A stretch of 64,000 nt of DNA from Diadema setosum. Taxonomy: Eukaryota; Echinodermata; Echinoidea; Diadematoida; Diadematidae. The notes under the pieces are model-generated. The model had not been told where the DNA came from. It saw nothing but the letters and a program-made list of their open reading frames with translations, and searched no databases. How positions within the stretch are numbered: the stretch's first letter is position 1; every line of letters starts with the position of its first letter. The stretch lies in assembly GCF_964275005.1 (NCBI RefSeq), contig NC_092692.1:12634764-12698763 (forward strand), in the 5' to 3' direction. Both the position numbers and the translations under genes were made by a program. This document shows, in pieces, positions 1-12,925 of the stretch.

Positions 1-124
1 GTAAGTAGATTAGAAGAACAGGCCCAGCTCGCTCACAAAGTGAGCGGCTACTCCGGCCGCAGCAAGCAAGCGGGAGCGTCCCGGCCGTGGCCTGGCCCGT
101 CGGCCGGCGCTTACAAGTTAAACT

Positions 125-272
125 ACCGTACCGCAGTAGTCTAGTAGTAGATCTAGTAGCAGTCTACTAGTAGTTATAATAGTCTACTAGTAGTAGTAGT
201 CTACTAGTACTACTACTAGTAGTGTACTATTACCACTACGGCACTAGGTCTAGTAGACTAGTAAGTAGTAAT
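125..272. repeat. CTAGTAGTA microsatellite
   Basis: About 150 bp composed almost wholly of TAGTAG, CTACTA and ACTAGT words, partly self-complementary. Confidence 0.85.
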
Positions 273-355
273 AGCAGAATCTTTGGTAGTAGTACAGAGG
301 CTACACTCTAACGATTAACGGTTAGGGGGATATGTTGTTACCGGGTGGGTCGTGG

Positions 356-357
<2 letters not shown>

Positions 358-386
<29 letters not shown>
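358..386 (+). repeat. Poly-A run, 29 nt
   Basis: Uninterrupted A run. It may be the tail of a retroposon inserted on the plus strand, but no body was identified upstream. Confidence 0.6.
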
Positions 387-387
<1 letters not shown>

Positions 388-527
388 CCTAACACGTTAA
401 CCAGTTTCCCATAGTCAGTTTCTGCAATATGATCAGTAATTTAGATGCGTCATTTTCTAAGAAAAACGATACCAAGAATGATCGTCAATTTTGGTCGAGT
501 AGTTTTTGTTTTATGCTAAAAATCATA

Positions 528-953
528 CTGTGGAAGGAAGCCCAAACGCCGTGACCGATGAATGCCACGGTGGGGCTGGATTCACGAGTAGGTCTAGGCC
601 TATAAAGCAGGCGAGTCGCCGTAGTATTAGTACAGACACGCAGTGGTGGTGGGGCTATCTTGAAATAGGCCCCACCGCAGTCACGCGTGCACCGTACCCG
701 TGCGTTTATAGCAAGCAAGGGTAGGTCCTCCTAGGGTTTAGGGTTAGGTAGGGTTGTATTTATGGTTAAATTGGCCGTTAAATTAGTCGAGCCGAGGGCC
801 ATATTATGAAGTCATTTTCGCCGCATTCACGAGTATTCACTGTGGAAGGCAGCCCCACCGCCGTGCTTACCTACCGAGATGAACGCCACACGGTGGGGCT
901 GAAACAGGCGAGTCGCCGTAGTATTACTATAGACACGCAGTGGTGGGGCCTAT
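528..953 (+). repeat. Direct repeat pair, about 310 bp apart
   Basis: 528-657 and 839-953 share CTGTGGAAGG, GCCGTG, CACGGTGGGGCTG, AGGCGAGTCGCCGTAGTATTA and ACACGCAGTGGTGG. Each unit also holds an inverted GCCCCACCG / CGGTGGGGC pair. Confidence 0.7.
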
Positions 954-1077
954 TTCACGAGTTTGCCGAAAATAATGGATATCCAAGCGTACCACAGTTG
1001 TAATCTGTATTATTGGCAGTATTAAATCCGATACAGTTCATTAAATATTCTTTTGTCTAAAGGCTTAGCCAATGACA

Positions 1078-1222
1078 ATAGTGCAGCGCAGCACCTGCTA
1101 TGCGCTCGCTAGCTCGCTCCCCCGCCAGCGCTAGCCAGTGCAGCCGCCGGCCGCGCGCCGGCTGTCGCTGCGCTGCGCTAGCATAGCCTTGCCAGCTCGC
1201 TGGCTACGGCTAGACTGGTCGT
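1078..1222. repeat. GC-rich, partly palindromic block
   Basis: A sharp GC island in AT-rich surroundings, with GCCGGCCGCGCGCCGGC, repeated GCGCTAGC / GCTAGCG words and inverted CAGCGCAGC / GCTGCGCTG. No frame or promoter could be supported. Confidence 0.4.
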
Positions 1223-3009
1223 GCGTGAACGACTCCGTTCTTAGACGTCATCACAATTTAGAAGTGATAGTGCGCCGCATGCGGTGAAAGTATAGCAAGT
1301 TTTCCAAAACCGAGGAAATTGCATCCAGTATGTTAACAAATATAGAACAAAATTCAGAACAGTAAAAAACCCCGCAGAACCATAGAATTACTTAGAATTT
1401 AACATTTAATATTATTACATCATTGAGAAAAAAATGCCTAAACCATTTTATTAGGTCTTTAAAGCAGAATAGAGACGCACTGGTGATCACTCTATGAAAG
1501 TTGCAGCAGGACTGACAAATTTTGGGGCCTGCTGCATGTACCCTGCAAGCGCAAGCGCAGCTCTCAATGGCCACAAAGGCAAAACTATTTTGATTGGCTA
1601 AAGAATACTGAATATATTACGTAACTTAAAATGATTGGCTGTCATAAAGATAATTATTCATTATTACCTCATTTGCATAAAAACCAGACATCACATGACA
1701 TTGCAGACAGGAAGTGACCTGGGCATCCAGGGTACGTCTAGCCTGCAATGCCTGTACAATGTATACACACAAATAAGCATCCATCTACAGTAGATGTTGA
1801 AAAGCTATGTACACTTGTAACTGTGTATGTGTGTGTTAGAAAAAACCTACAGCAGTGTATACATATGCACACTGCATATCACACTGTATATTACAACTAC
1901 AACAAAAAATATGCACTGTATGCATATCCTCTTCATGCATTATCATAATAGATACTAGTAGACAAATGTTGAGCTACTACAACCTTAAATCATGCATTCA
2001 TCAACCTCATACAGGTCCACTCATTAGGATTCTTTGAGGAAAACTGGCATTTCGAACTTAATAATTCTTTTCTTAATGTAAATTGCACAAAGGAGATTGG
2101 CGAATGAGGTGGATGAAAGCACTGTACGATAAGATATGATGGTTTCACCAACATCACACCATGAGCCGTTTCAAAATCAACACAGACAGCAACAGTCCTT
2201 AGGAATCTGCAAAATAATCCACAACCCCCCCCCCCCCAAAAAAAGTAATTTTCTGTTTTTAATAAAGACTTACTTTAACGTTGTAATACAACTGCAGAAA
2301 AACAAGATTTGATATTTTGAATGATTTCATGACAAATAGAACACAGTGAATACTTTGGTGGCACTTGGCAGTTGGCACATAATACTGGTGTTTCATTTAG
2401 CACACAAAGTTACAATACTCATGGTAATTCCCGTAATCCTGGCCTTAAAATTACACACACACATACATATTAAGAAAAGTGCATTTCAATTATGCAACTG
2501 TATCTAAGCAACAAATAACAAGACTCTAGTGGATCTTGTACTCATACATTTCACTCAAAGGGGAAAACTTGATTTCACGCATCCAACCCAGTTGATAAAG
2601 TACAGTAAACCTTGCCTAAGTCAAATCGAAAGGGACTTGAAGAAATCCTTCGAGTTGCGCGCATTTCAACTATTTGAAGTAAAACAGGGCCTGACACAAT
2701 CACTTGCACACTTTCCCGGGGCTAGTAAAATCTTATATCGGGCAAGTGAACAAATTAAAATGAAAAAATTCACTTACCCATAGGCAAGTAAAATGTAATA
2801 AAAAAATGAGGAAAAATGTGGAAATCTTTAGGCTGTTTAATGCCTAATTCATAGTTTTTGCAAACTACAGAATCACTTGTATAACAATATTCCAATGCTA
2901 TGAAAGGCCAAGCTTAAGTGATTAGATTATTAAAGAGGAAATTATCATTTTCAATGTTTTTGACTTTCTTGGGGCAATTGTACAGTCAACTTTGCAAGAT
3001 TATGGTAGC
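1223..3009. other. No gene recognised
   Basis: AT-rich single-copy-looking DNA. A C run at 2225-2237, and 2600-2700 (CAGTAAACCTTGCCTAAGTC..AAGGGACTTGAAG) resembles simple regulatory-free dispersed repeats. No coding support. Confidence 0.4.
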
Positions 3010-3450
3010 AGTACCATATGCCAGTCAAACAAGTACCGTAAGGTACCATGAAAGTACCATAGAGAACTGTGAAAGTACCACAAAGTGCAATGAAAATGTC
3101 CAAGAGTACCATGGAGTACTATGAAAGTATCACAGAGAACCATGAAAGTACTATGGAGAACCAGGAAAGTATCACGTGTGAGGATGGCACTCTGTTCAGT
3201 ATAACATCAACCATATAATAAATATTGTAATTTCATTGTAATACCGTAACATCTATGGTACATTCATGGTAGTACTATGGTACATTATGGTACTTCTATA
3301 TTTTCAAATAGTACTTTCCTATTCCGTACGGTACTTCTGTGGTAGTACTATGGTAGTACTATGGTACAAATGAATTTACCATGGTTACTATGGTAATACC
3401 ATGGTAATACCATAGTAATACCATGGTACTTAATGGTACTTTTTTACAAG
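3010..3450. repeat. GTACCAT / ATGGTAC inverted tandem repeats
   Basis: 3020-3180 is a tandem of GAAAGTACCATAGAGAAC-like 20-mers on one strand. 3255-3440 is a tandem of ATGGTAGTACTATGGTAC on the other. The two blocks are roughly inverse complements and could fold as one large hairpin. The open frame across it is repeat translation. Confidence 0.7.
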
Positions 3451-4660
3451 GGAATCCACATCTTCTGCATTTTCAAGATGGATGCGCCAACAAAAATTCA
3501 AAGGACGAAAATGGGCATTTGGAACCTCTAAACTGACTTTAATATACGGTACCACACGATCGGTGAAGTAGCCTACTGCATAATTATGTTGACAATCCCA
3601 TTAACTTATAGAATCGAAAGTGTGATTAGATTCGTGCGAACGTTTTGCAGATTACTTGATGACACATTATTATTCCCTATCACGTGACAATTGGATACGG
3701 GGACAGATTTGGTACACACCGTTCCACGTGGTCTGTACGTAATGGGCCCGTGTATAGTAGGCATACGACGTCATGCTCAGTGCTTTAATCTGCATACATA
3801 GATGAACATTCTGAATCATAAATATTATAGAGTTGAGGACAGAGTGAAAACATTAAAGGAGTGATTTTGTTTTCATTAACTATGCACTCCTTCATGAAAA
3901 CACAAATTTCCGAAAGTCTCGGTATATATCAATAAGTGCCTATCAACAGGCGTCTACTGCTTTTATGCAGCCATGATTATTTGGTCAACATACATGCTCC
4001 TTTAAATGGCATTCCGGTGTACCTTATATAGGCATAATATTACGTAAGATAACAATTTCCGAGTCGTGGCCAAGGCATGATGAGGGATATAGGCCCTATT
4101 GATAAAATACGCACGACCGGGTGCCGGACAAATCGGTTGACGTATTGGGCAATCCCACAAAATTTCCGGCGCATATTTTGCAATTCTATTCGAAGTTACA
4201 CTGTCATCATATTTTCATCTAGTGACGTCAATGGGTAGGTTGCCAGGCAACGCACGTTTGCCCGCTATTGCCCTTTTTTTTTTCGTCGTTATGGCACTCT
4301 GCCAAGTATACTCTCTTCTGATATGACGGAATGGCATGCGGTTGCTTACCAATTTGTCTCAATTTGCAGATGCTGCGGTGTTGTCGGTACCATGGTTCAT
4401 TTCGAAGGATTGAAATGAGTTTTACTGTGCGAGTATTGCTGCACGATGGCAGCCAACAAAATCTCTCGACATTTACATAGGGCCTATAGGCCTATTATGT
4501 GCATGCATTTATTGTTACTTCATGTCTTAATCTCCCTTTCTAACTTTTTTTTCTGATTTTTTTTATGCTTCTCCTTCAAATTTCTATAAAATAACTTATT
4601 TTTTTCTTTATTTTTCTTTCTTTCTACTTTCTGTGCAATAGATCAACAACAACAATAGCT

Positions 4661-5790
4661 ATCAACCCCATATTTTGCGCATGTTTAGTTAACTAGTTGA
4701 TCGGACACCATCTTGGGTATGTAAATTAGGGTCAAAGGTTATAAATGTTTCATCCTGTATCTTGGTGAATACATGTCCTATCTTTCCCATATTTTGCACA
4801 CGCAAAGACCATGTTACAAGAATCATTTCACAAAATAACCACTTTTTGCTCAGATGCCATCTTGTCTGTGCAAAGTGGGGTCAAAGGTCATATGTACTTC
4901 TTTCTCTTTCTTCGTTATGACGTGTTATCTCTATGGGAGGGAATTTTTCTAGATGTGAAAATTGACATGATTGTCTTTATCGAGTACTAGCTCACTTATC
5001 CTTCGGTTCATTTTTCCGAGATTTTAATATGTTGTAGCTGAGACTTTCGCTATTGGATGTATGCCCTTCGTTTTTTTTTTCTTTCGATGTCGGGATCACG
5101 GTAAAATACTTGGTTGAAATTAAAGCTTATCTTCGATGTATTGAGATATTTCTTTCTTTCTGCAACTTTCTTTGCAATAACTCAAGAAAAACAGGTCCTA
5201 CCACCCCCATATTTTGCACAAGTTTAGTTCATGTCACGTACATTATTTCATAAGATAACAACTACTTGATCGAACACCGTCTTGGGTATGTAAATTAGGG
5301 TCAAAGGTCATAAATGTTTTATCCTGTATCTTGGTGAATACATGTCCTATCTTTCTCATATTTTGCACACGCAAATACCATGTTACAAGAATCATGTCAC
5401 AAAATAACCACTTTTTGCTCAGACGCCATCTTGGGTGTGCAAAGTGGGGTCAAAGGTCAAATGTACTTTTTCTCTATCTTCGTTATGACGTGTTATCTCT
5501 ATGGGAGGAAATTTTTTCTAGATGTGAAAATTGACATGATTGTCTTTATCGAGCACTAGCTCACTTACCCTTCCGTGAATTTCTCCCAGATTTTAATAAT
5601 GTTGTAGCTGAGACTTTGCGCTATCGTTATGTGTCCTCCGTTTTTTCATACAACGTCCAAATCATGTCGAAAAACTTCGCTAAAATTAAAGCTTTTTGCT
5701 CAGATGCCATCTTGGCTGTGCAAAGTAGGGTCAATGGTCAAACATACTTCATTCTCTATCTTCGTTATAGTGTATACGGAATTTGGTACC
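4661..5790 (+). repeat. Direct tandem duplication, period 569 bp, with partial third unit
   Basis: Unit 1 (about 4661-5205) and unit 2 (about 5206-5690) share long near-identical stretches such as CTTGGTGAATACATGTCC, CCATGTTACAAGAATCAT and ATTGACATGATTGTC. The TCAAAGGT word at 4732 recurs at 5301 (569 bp apart). A shorter third piece begins near 5690 (TTTTTGCTCAGATGCCATCTTGG). GGGTCAAAGGTCA is perfect at 4878, 5298 and 5447. The open frames inside are not conserved as coding. Confidence 0.85.
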
Positions 5791-6216
5791 AAAGATGGCA
5801 GACCTGACTCCATTTTCTAAATGAGAATCCAAACATCACACGGCCAATGTCCCTAAACACAGATGAAACCTGTATGGTCATGCCTAATGGGATCAGGACT
5901 CAAATCATTGATTTTCGAATACATCGGATCACCTAATTTGTCAACTTGATGACAAATTCCAAGTCTAGTTGTTACTTCTATCGATACCGCGTTGTCACGG
6001 CAATCATTTAATTTTTCGCCAGCCTGTTTAGATAGCCGTTAGAAATACTGTAAACTAATCACTATTAGCCATCATTATTTATTATGTTTGTGGAAAATGT
6101 TTTAAGTTGGATATCCATATGATTTGTTCTCATAAATGATAAACTCATTTTCATATCTGACTATAATATGGATCCGTCATATAAAAGTACGTGGTAATCG
6201 AGATTACACTATACGT

Positions 6217-6570
6217 TTATTTGTTTGTTCATTTCCATCTGAGAAGATGCTGGATAGACCATTCAGCTACGTTAAGCTGGTCTTCCATGGGGTCCAGTTG
6301 GACTGAAGTGGGACCAGTTCCCCGGGTTAAACACCCTGCTCTTTGCGATGAATGAATGAAGCGGGATCTTGAACTACGTGCATGAGTTGTTACTCTCTCA
6401 TACACGGGACCTCCATTTTATGTCCTATCCGAGGGACAGAGTGTTTTGCCTTTTGCTAGAGGGGACGGTATGCTTACACGCAACATTGCTCAGTCCAGAC
6501 TCGGGTTCGAACCCGGGCCCTTAGGATCGTGAGGCAGACGCGCTGCCGACTGAGCCAACTCACCGCCCTT
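6217..6570 (-). mobile_element. tRNA-derived SINE
   Basis: Read on the minus strand, the element begins with a tRNA-like head: GGGCGGTGAG, A box TGGCTCAGTCGG, B box GGTTCGAACCC (plus 6504-6514). A body of about 260 bp follows, ending in an A-rich tail (TTTATTTGTTTGTT on plus near 6217). The head's ends do not pair as a tRNA acceptor stem, so it is not a functional tRNA gene. The A and B boxes are the internal RNA polymerase III promoter. A diverged second copy lies at 58.95-59.55 kb. Confidence 0.8.
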
Positions 6571-7292
6571 TATCCTGGAATACATTCTTAGTCAGCTGAC
6601 AAGCTTTTGTTACGCATCGCCTTGTATTTTCTGTTCGCGAGACAATAAAGCATATAAAAAATTACATCATTAATTTCTTGGTAGAGATCAAATATACTTA
6701 GTTCTTATGGTTTTTGGTTTCAATCAATACTATCTTGCAGACAAATCCTTATATCATTGGAATTTTCCAATGATTTCACAAATGAGAAATATATGTTGAA
6801 GAGTGTAAATGGATGCTCTAATTGGTGTAGTTTTGCTCTCTTTTTTCTTTCCTTTTAGCTGCACCGAACGTAATTCACACTCCTTGATTTCACAACTTTA
6901 TCTGCAAGATCCTGCATGCTTCGTCTAGATTTGTTCTTGGTGGCTTTTTTTAAATTTTATTTTCGTATATAACATTGAGATTTAATATGACCCTACTATA
7001 AATCGAGATAGTTGAATTTTTCACCACGAATGATCATGTTTGTGAGTTTTTTTTACTGGTTACAACCGGATTCACGTTTTAATTATAGCGTGCGCCCACA
7101 TAAATCTCGTTATTTAACCATAAGTGAACGTGAACAGTGGTCTTTTACATGAATTTGGTCATATAGGGTAACATTATAGTGGTGGGCTATGTAGACAATC
7201 ACATAAGGGTTGTAGGTCTCCGCTTTATTTTTCTTAAAATTATCGGAAACGTCTCAGCGCAGAGAAGTCACATCGAACAGATTGATTAACTC

Positions 7293-7826
7293 AAAGAGCA
7301 ATGTGGATTGAGTGAAAGCAGCAACATTGATATTATTATGTAGAACACATCAGTGAAAGTTTGAAGAAAATCGGACAATCGATGCAAAAGTTATGAATTT
7401 TTAACATTTTGGTGTTGTAATGACTGGCTAAGGAGGCTACTAGAGTTTATGACGTCATGTGTGGACATAAAATATAAAGAAAATAAAAGAAGAATCCCAT
7501 AAAATTCATTTTTTCCCATGAAAATTACACATTACATCAATTTAATATTGACATTATGTTAAGGGTAATATCATTCCCCTCGCTTTCTGAAAGAGGTTAG
7601 TCAAGTGCTCTTTCATTAAGTTACAAGAAAAGTGAAAGTATGTTAAATTTTCGTTATATTGTTGTCCATGCATTCACACTTGATGTCATAAATTGAAGTA
7701 GTCTCCTTATCCAGTCATTACAACATCAAGACTTCAAAAATTCATAACTTTTGTATCGATTGTCGGATTCGTTCACTGATGTGTTTTAATAATAATACTG
7801 CTTTCACTCAATCCACATTGCTCTTT
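7293..7826. mobile_element. Inverted-repeat MITE related to family A, copy 1
   Basis: The left arm AAAGAGCAATGTGGATTGAG...TCGGACAATCGATGC is the inverse of the right arm ...TATCGATTGTCGGA...CTCAATCCACATTGCTCTTT. The interior shares AGAACACATCAGTGAAAG and TTATGAATTTTTAA words with the other two copies, but the outermost ends differ. Confidence 0.65.
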
Positions 7827-8589
7827 GGGTTTTGGTTGGCATTGCCACCACTTTTCAGACACCGTTCGGTTGGTAGAGCGTGGTCTATCTACCGTAATAA
7901 TGTGTTGGGAGCGCATTACTAATTGGCAGATTAATTCTATTTGAAGGCAATGATACAAAATGGCATACTGACATTAACTAGTTGATTCTAGCAGACACAA
8001 CTGGGCCCTTTATTACCAATTGCAAGACTCGACTGGACAAAACTGTCAGATTTACAATAGGCCTAGGCCCTATATTTTATAGTTGACTCCACTTGAAAAC
8101 AACATTTTGAATGAACTGGCGCACTGAAAAGCATAAAGGACAAAATTGCCCGGGCAAATTCATACCTGTTATTGGAATCTTTATACTGGTCAAAACTGGC
8201 AGATTTGATATATCAGTTGATTCCACTTTCCACTACGTCATGCCAGTTCATTTTGTGTTAAACAAGTGGATTAAGATCTTGGCCCTCGAAACCAATGAGA
8301 GAAATCAACTCATATCAAATAATTTCTATTTGTGTGTTTGTGTGTGTGTGTGTGTGTGTATGAATAAATAGTTGGTTTTTACTTAGGCACATCAACCTAA
8401 TTGGAAACATTTTTTTTTCTTTTGATATCAGTTAATTCATATCGATCATGAATTTTCGTAAGAGAGAATCTACACTTTGGAAACTAGTGGAAAGAGATAA
8501 AAGATATTGAATATTAAAGTATTGTTAGTTTAAACTTCAACAATTTTGAACTTTACTGTTATGTCACTCAAATTAAAGCTTGTGTTATG

Positions 8590-9170
8590 AAGTGACGTAT
8601 TTTCATATTTTGATATGACATGAATTTTACCAGTCTGAATGCTTATGTTAGGTTGTAAAGACGTCATATAACGACGTCATGAATTAACCAATAATAAGAC
8701 GTCAGAAGGCGAAATCCATACTTTGATCATGAATATTCATAAAAGAGAATCTGAAATGCAAAAAAAACAAAAACAAAAACTAGTGGAAATAGGTAAAAAA
8801 CGTTAACAATTAAAAAAATTCATACTGATAGATTATGACGTCTTATTTTGTACACGCTGGTGCAAACTGTCGTCTTAAAGACGTAAATATATGACGTCAA
8901 TATGACGACTTATATTACTTTAAAAAGACGTAAATATATAGCGTCATTATCACGTCGACACAACCTTTGAAAAGACGTAAATATGACGTGATTTTTACCA
9001 GTCTCAATATTTGTTTTTGGTCATAAGGGACGTCATACTGACGTCATTTTTCAACAATGAACTTCCGTCTTAAAGACTAAATAGAATATGACGTCAATGT
9101 GACGTCTGAAACGACGTGAAAAAGTCACACACACACACAAACAAAATGACGTAATTCTTACCAGTCTCTA
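8590..9170. repeat. GACGTC-rich irregular repeat
   Basis: Repeated modules of the form AAAGACGTAAATATATGACGTCA and TTACCAGTCTCAATAT. The 8-bp palindrome TGACGTCA occurs at 8892, 9039 and 9089, with many GACGTC/TGACGT near-copies. Also a (CA)n stretch at 9128-9143. No protein frame. Confidence 0.7.
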
Positions 9171-9299
9171 TATATACGCTATCATGGAAATTTGGGAAGG
9201 GGAAGTTCTGAGGCCATAGTATAGTTTTGAGGTCACAAGATTTTATGAATGACCACTCTGCACTCGCACAACTTGTGTTTGGCAATACAATGATGTGGT

Positions 9300-10386
9300 G
9301 GTCGAGTGTTTAGCAGGCGGAGACCACTGAACTATAAAGACTTTCTAGTTCAGTGGTGGAACCTAGAGACACATTAAGTTGGGTGATGGGGTACGGTCAG
9401 TGGGGACTGTCTACGTACTTTACAAATAAGCCAGAAGTGAATCATGATCGAAGCGCTTCAAGGACGTTAATGGACGGATGTAGAAATGGGGAGGTGTACT
9501 TAAATGCTTTGTGCATGATGTGCACAATTTTGTGTCTTATGAAAGGCACTGCAATAATGATATACATTGATAAACTTTGTGATGAATGAAACTAAAGGGA
9601 CTCAAACACGATGTCAACTTGCATCAGTCTGATCCTGAAACCCTTGTATCATGTAATGATATTTCATACAACCTTCCCCATTAGTTGCCTATACTTCGAG
9701 TTCAATCATTGTTTACCATGTTTTCTTCCAGTCAATTCAAATACATTTAATGACATTTCTCCGTTGTAAAGAAGCTTCTTTCGTATTTCGTCACACGTTT
9801 GTGTTATAAACTTAATTTTTTCATTGAAAAGATACATTTCCGTAGGCATTTAGAGTAGCTAACATTAAACCAATGTATAGAGAAGGGAAAGAGGAGTATG
9901 TATACGTTAACGAATATTAAAGACCACTCTATATTCTCCAAGTATTTAAAAAAGTCCACACACCTCCTTATATTGTATCTCTCTTAACGCACACTATTGG
10001 AAGATGAGTTCGGTTCGACAAAAATGATCCAAATTAATATAAAATATGGCAATTGATTTCAATGAAAACAATTTCTTATGAGAACAAACGCTGAATTGGC
10101 ATAGGAATAGTTTTTGATCTATATCAAAAGTTTCTGACGGGTAGGCTACGTACTTTCATTGAGAAATTTCCATTCAAAAATGCATATCATGCAAAAATGC
10201 ATTTATGCAAAAAATTGTGGCAACTCACACATTGATTACTTTATTGACACCTCTGTTTTGGTCTTTGACTTTATTTTACCCAGCCCTTCCATCTTTTTAT
10301 TGTCGGACTATCCTTTTTTGTAAGATTTTGCTTCCCCGGGCTTTAAAAAAAAATACATGTAGGGAATTCATTAGATTCAAATAAGT

Positions 10387-10422
<36 letters not shown>

Positions 10423-10671
10423 GAAAGCATGCACGGACGGTGGTCAGTTCATTGTCTTTTGCATTCCTATAAGCTCCGCTCCAAATTATTGTGGATGACT
10501 TGTCTTTACCCTTCGACCCTGACCCGATTTATTACACACCCACTTGTTTCAGTGGTCAAAATGCCCTTCTGAACCGGAGTATTTATATTCCCTGCGGGAA
10601 TTTCCTCCCTTTCTGTCATATCATGGAGCTAGCTCCATGGTCATATCAACCGTCGATTCAGTCACACACAA
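9300..10671. other. No gene recognised
   Basis: AT-rich, with a T run of about 30 at 10390-10419. The small open frames have no splice context or family resemblance. Confidence 0.4.
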
Positions 10672-11066
10672 AATTGGTGGTAGAGTTTTGGTTGAGGTGG
10701 GAAGGATTTTTGCGAGATGCAATTAGAAACCTCTTATTAAATATGAAAGAGCATAAATTTGTAAGTGGCAGCCAAAGTATATTTTGTTGAAAATCGGTTT
10801 TGAAATGGCTAATAAAAAAAAAAAAAAAAATCCCCAAAACAGAGTAAAACTGTTTCTAAAGTGTGTCTGATAGAAGGTGGGTCCCATCTTTTATTGAAAC
10901 TCCTTACTTATGGATATCTCAGTCATTTCAAAAACTTTTTTTTTAATCAAATAAACTCTGAATTCCATCTACCATTTTATACTCTTACATTATAATTTTC
11001 TCATTATCACTCAAAACAGTTGTTAACCTGAAGCTCCATTTCAACCAAAGCTATCCAGTACCCTTT
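10672..11066. mobile_element. Family B MITE, copy 1 (diverged)
   Basis: The left arm TAGAGTTTTGGTTGAGGTGGG...AATTAGAAACCTCTTA...TGAAATGGCTAA is mirrored by GATATCTCAGTCATTTCAAAA...TTTCAACCAAAGCTAT...CCCTTT. Same family as the copies at 35.6, 55.6 and 61.9 kb. Confidence 0.65.
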
Positions 11067-11113
11067 CGGACAATAACCCAAATATGAGTAATGTCTCAAA
11101 GGACACTGTTAAG

Positions 11114-11178
<65 letters not shown>

Positions 11179-11240
11179 CATTATTATTATCATTATTATT
11201 ATTATTATTATCATTATCGTTATCATTATTATTATTAACT
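11114..11240. repeat. (ATT)n microsatellite
   Basis: A TTA trinucleotide array with occasional ATC. The poly-Ile and poly-Leu frames on both strands are artefacts of the repeat. Confidence 0.95.
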
Positions 11241-11339
11241 GTTTATTCCTTATCCAAGAAATGTTTGTCAGAAAATCATCAAGTCTTGTACGCTGGTGAG
11301 AGACTCACAAAGAAGTGTAATTTAAGAAAGTCAGTTTAA

Positions 11340-12900
11340 GTGTATAAATACAATCTAGGGCAAGTGAATGGGTACAGACAATATTCAGCTCCATGGTCCA
11401 ATATTGGTCATGATAAGTGCTAGGTTTGTTAGAACGGATACCTCGTCTCATTTTCGGATTAACGAACCTTCGGAATAACGAGCATCACCCGCATCTGTGC
11501 ATGGGGTGAAGTAGTTTCAAATTTCCTGTTATAAGATCTGTACCTAATTTCTTGAAGTGGCTTTTTGGTCACTCTTCACAGGTGTGGTATATATAAGACT
11601 GTCGATCGATTGTCCGATCAGAGGTAGGCTTAGCTATATTGTGATCCTGCCTTATATAGTGTCTCAGTAGCTTTGTTCAGGGGAATTGTGTAAATTAAGT
11701 CTAAGATCAAATCTTGTGATTGTACGTGCAATCCTATGAAAAATGCCTTTCCAAAAAGTGCTACAGATATTCTTCATTAAATTGACCATTTTTTTTTTTA
11801 CTTTATTACATTTAAGTTTGGCAGTCCCAGACAGTAAATTCGACAAAGTACTGAAATTCCTTTGAGAAAACGGAGAAAAAATGCAATGAGAAATTAGTTT
11901 TGTTCCAGAAACTCGTGTTGCCATGCTTAACCGCATTTTGACCCGAGAGTATAAGGCTAAGCTGGTTACTAGTATAGCTCTCCTATAGCTATGTATAGCT
12001 TTACTGATGACCCACGTGTGTACTTCATAATAACCTGTAAAATATTGCATTTTATGCAAGTTTAATTCTTTGGAGGGATGGAGAAAAAAGGAGGAAAATG
12101 TCTAGAGTTTATCATCCCAGAAAATTACATAAAAAGAAATCAAAGAAAGTAGTCACCAAAACAACATTTACATATTTTACATAATCGTGCTAAAAGTTTT
12201 GTGCCAAAAGGTGTAAAATCCCCGAAATGCCCCCAAATATCAATTCTTCAGAAATCAATGTGGACACGTATAGATTTTTCCAAGTCTCATTTTCTTTAAT
12301 TATGGGGTACCCCAATGGGGCATTAATTTAAGTCATATTGCATCACGAAAACAGTTGGAAACAAGTCATACAAATCATGCTATTTTCTCTATACCATCAA
12401 AAGTAGATTTAGCACCATTTGCAAAGATGGAACTTATGATCATTATGAAGTTTTACAATTAAAAAAAAGCAATTCTTAGAAGAATACTTTTTAAAATGAA
12501 GCTAACAAGATTTCTTAGTAAAATCTACTCAAATTTTAGGTAGGCCCTACAGGCCTAGATTCTTGTTAAATATGATTGTTAAGGATCTATATTGAAATAT
12601 AAAGAGAATCCATTCAAAGAAAAAAAAAATGATCAGACTGTGAATAGGAAACTTGTTATAGGCCCCCATCAAAAATTATTATCGCTCAAACTTTATTAGT
12701 TCATTTCCCACAGTGCAGTCAGCATACCGATATGGATTACGTACTTTACGGGTTGAGAAACCGAGGGTCAATGATATCAACAATTTCATGCACGAATAAA
12801 AGCAGTCTTTATCTGTCTTACAAACCTGATTGAAAGAAAAAGTAGTAGGCCTATGTCGATCACTATAGCCAGTTCACACGTCAGTTGCTGCTACGATCGT
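11340..12900. other. No gene recognised
   Basis: AT-rich. The 131-codon minus frame at 11664-12059 has no recognisable domain. A GGATTAACGAACCTTCGGAATAACGAG repeat-like stretch is at 11456-11483. Confidence 0.4.
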
Positions 12901-12925
12901 ATCGGACAGGGATCTTCTCTCGCGT

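Noticed and set aside
6497..6568. Functional tRNA gene on the minus strand
   Set aside because: A and B boxes are present but the acceptor stem does not pair and the sequence continues into a repeated SINE body.
11084..11339. Poly-Ile / poly-Leu open frames on both strands
   Set aside because: They are translations of the (ATT)n microsatellite.
11664..12059. 131-codon minus-strand frame
   Set aside because: AT-rich, no motif, no supporting splice sites; length is within chance for this window.
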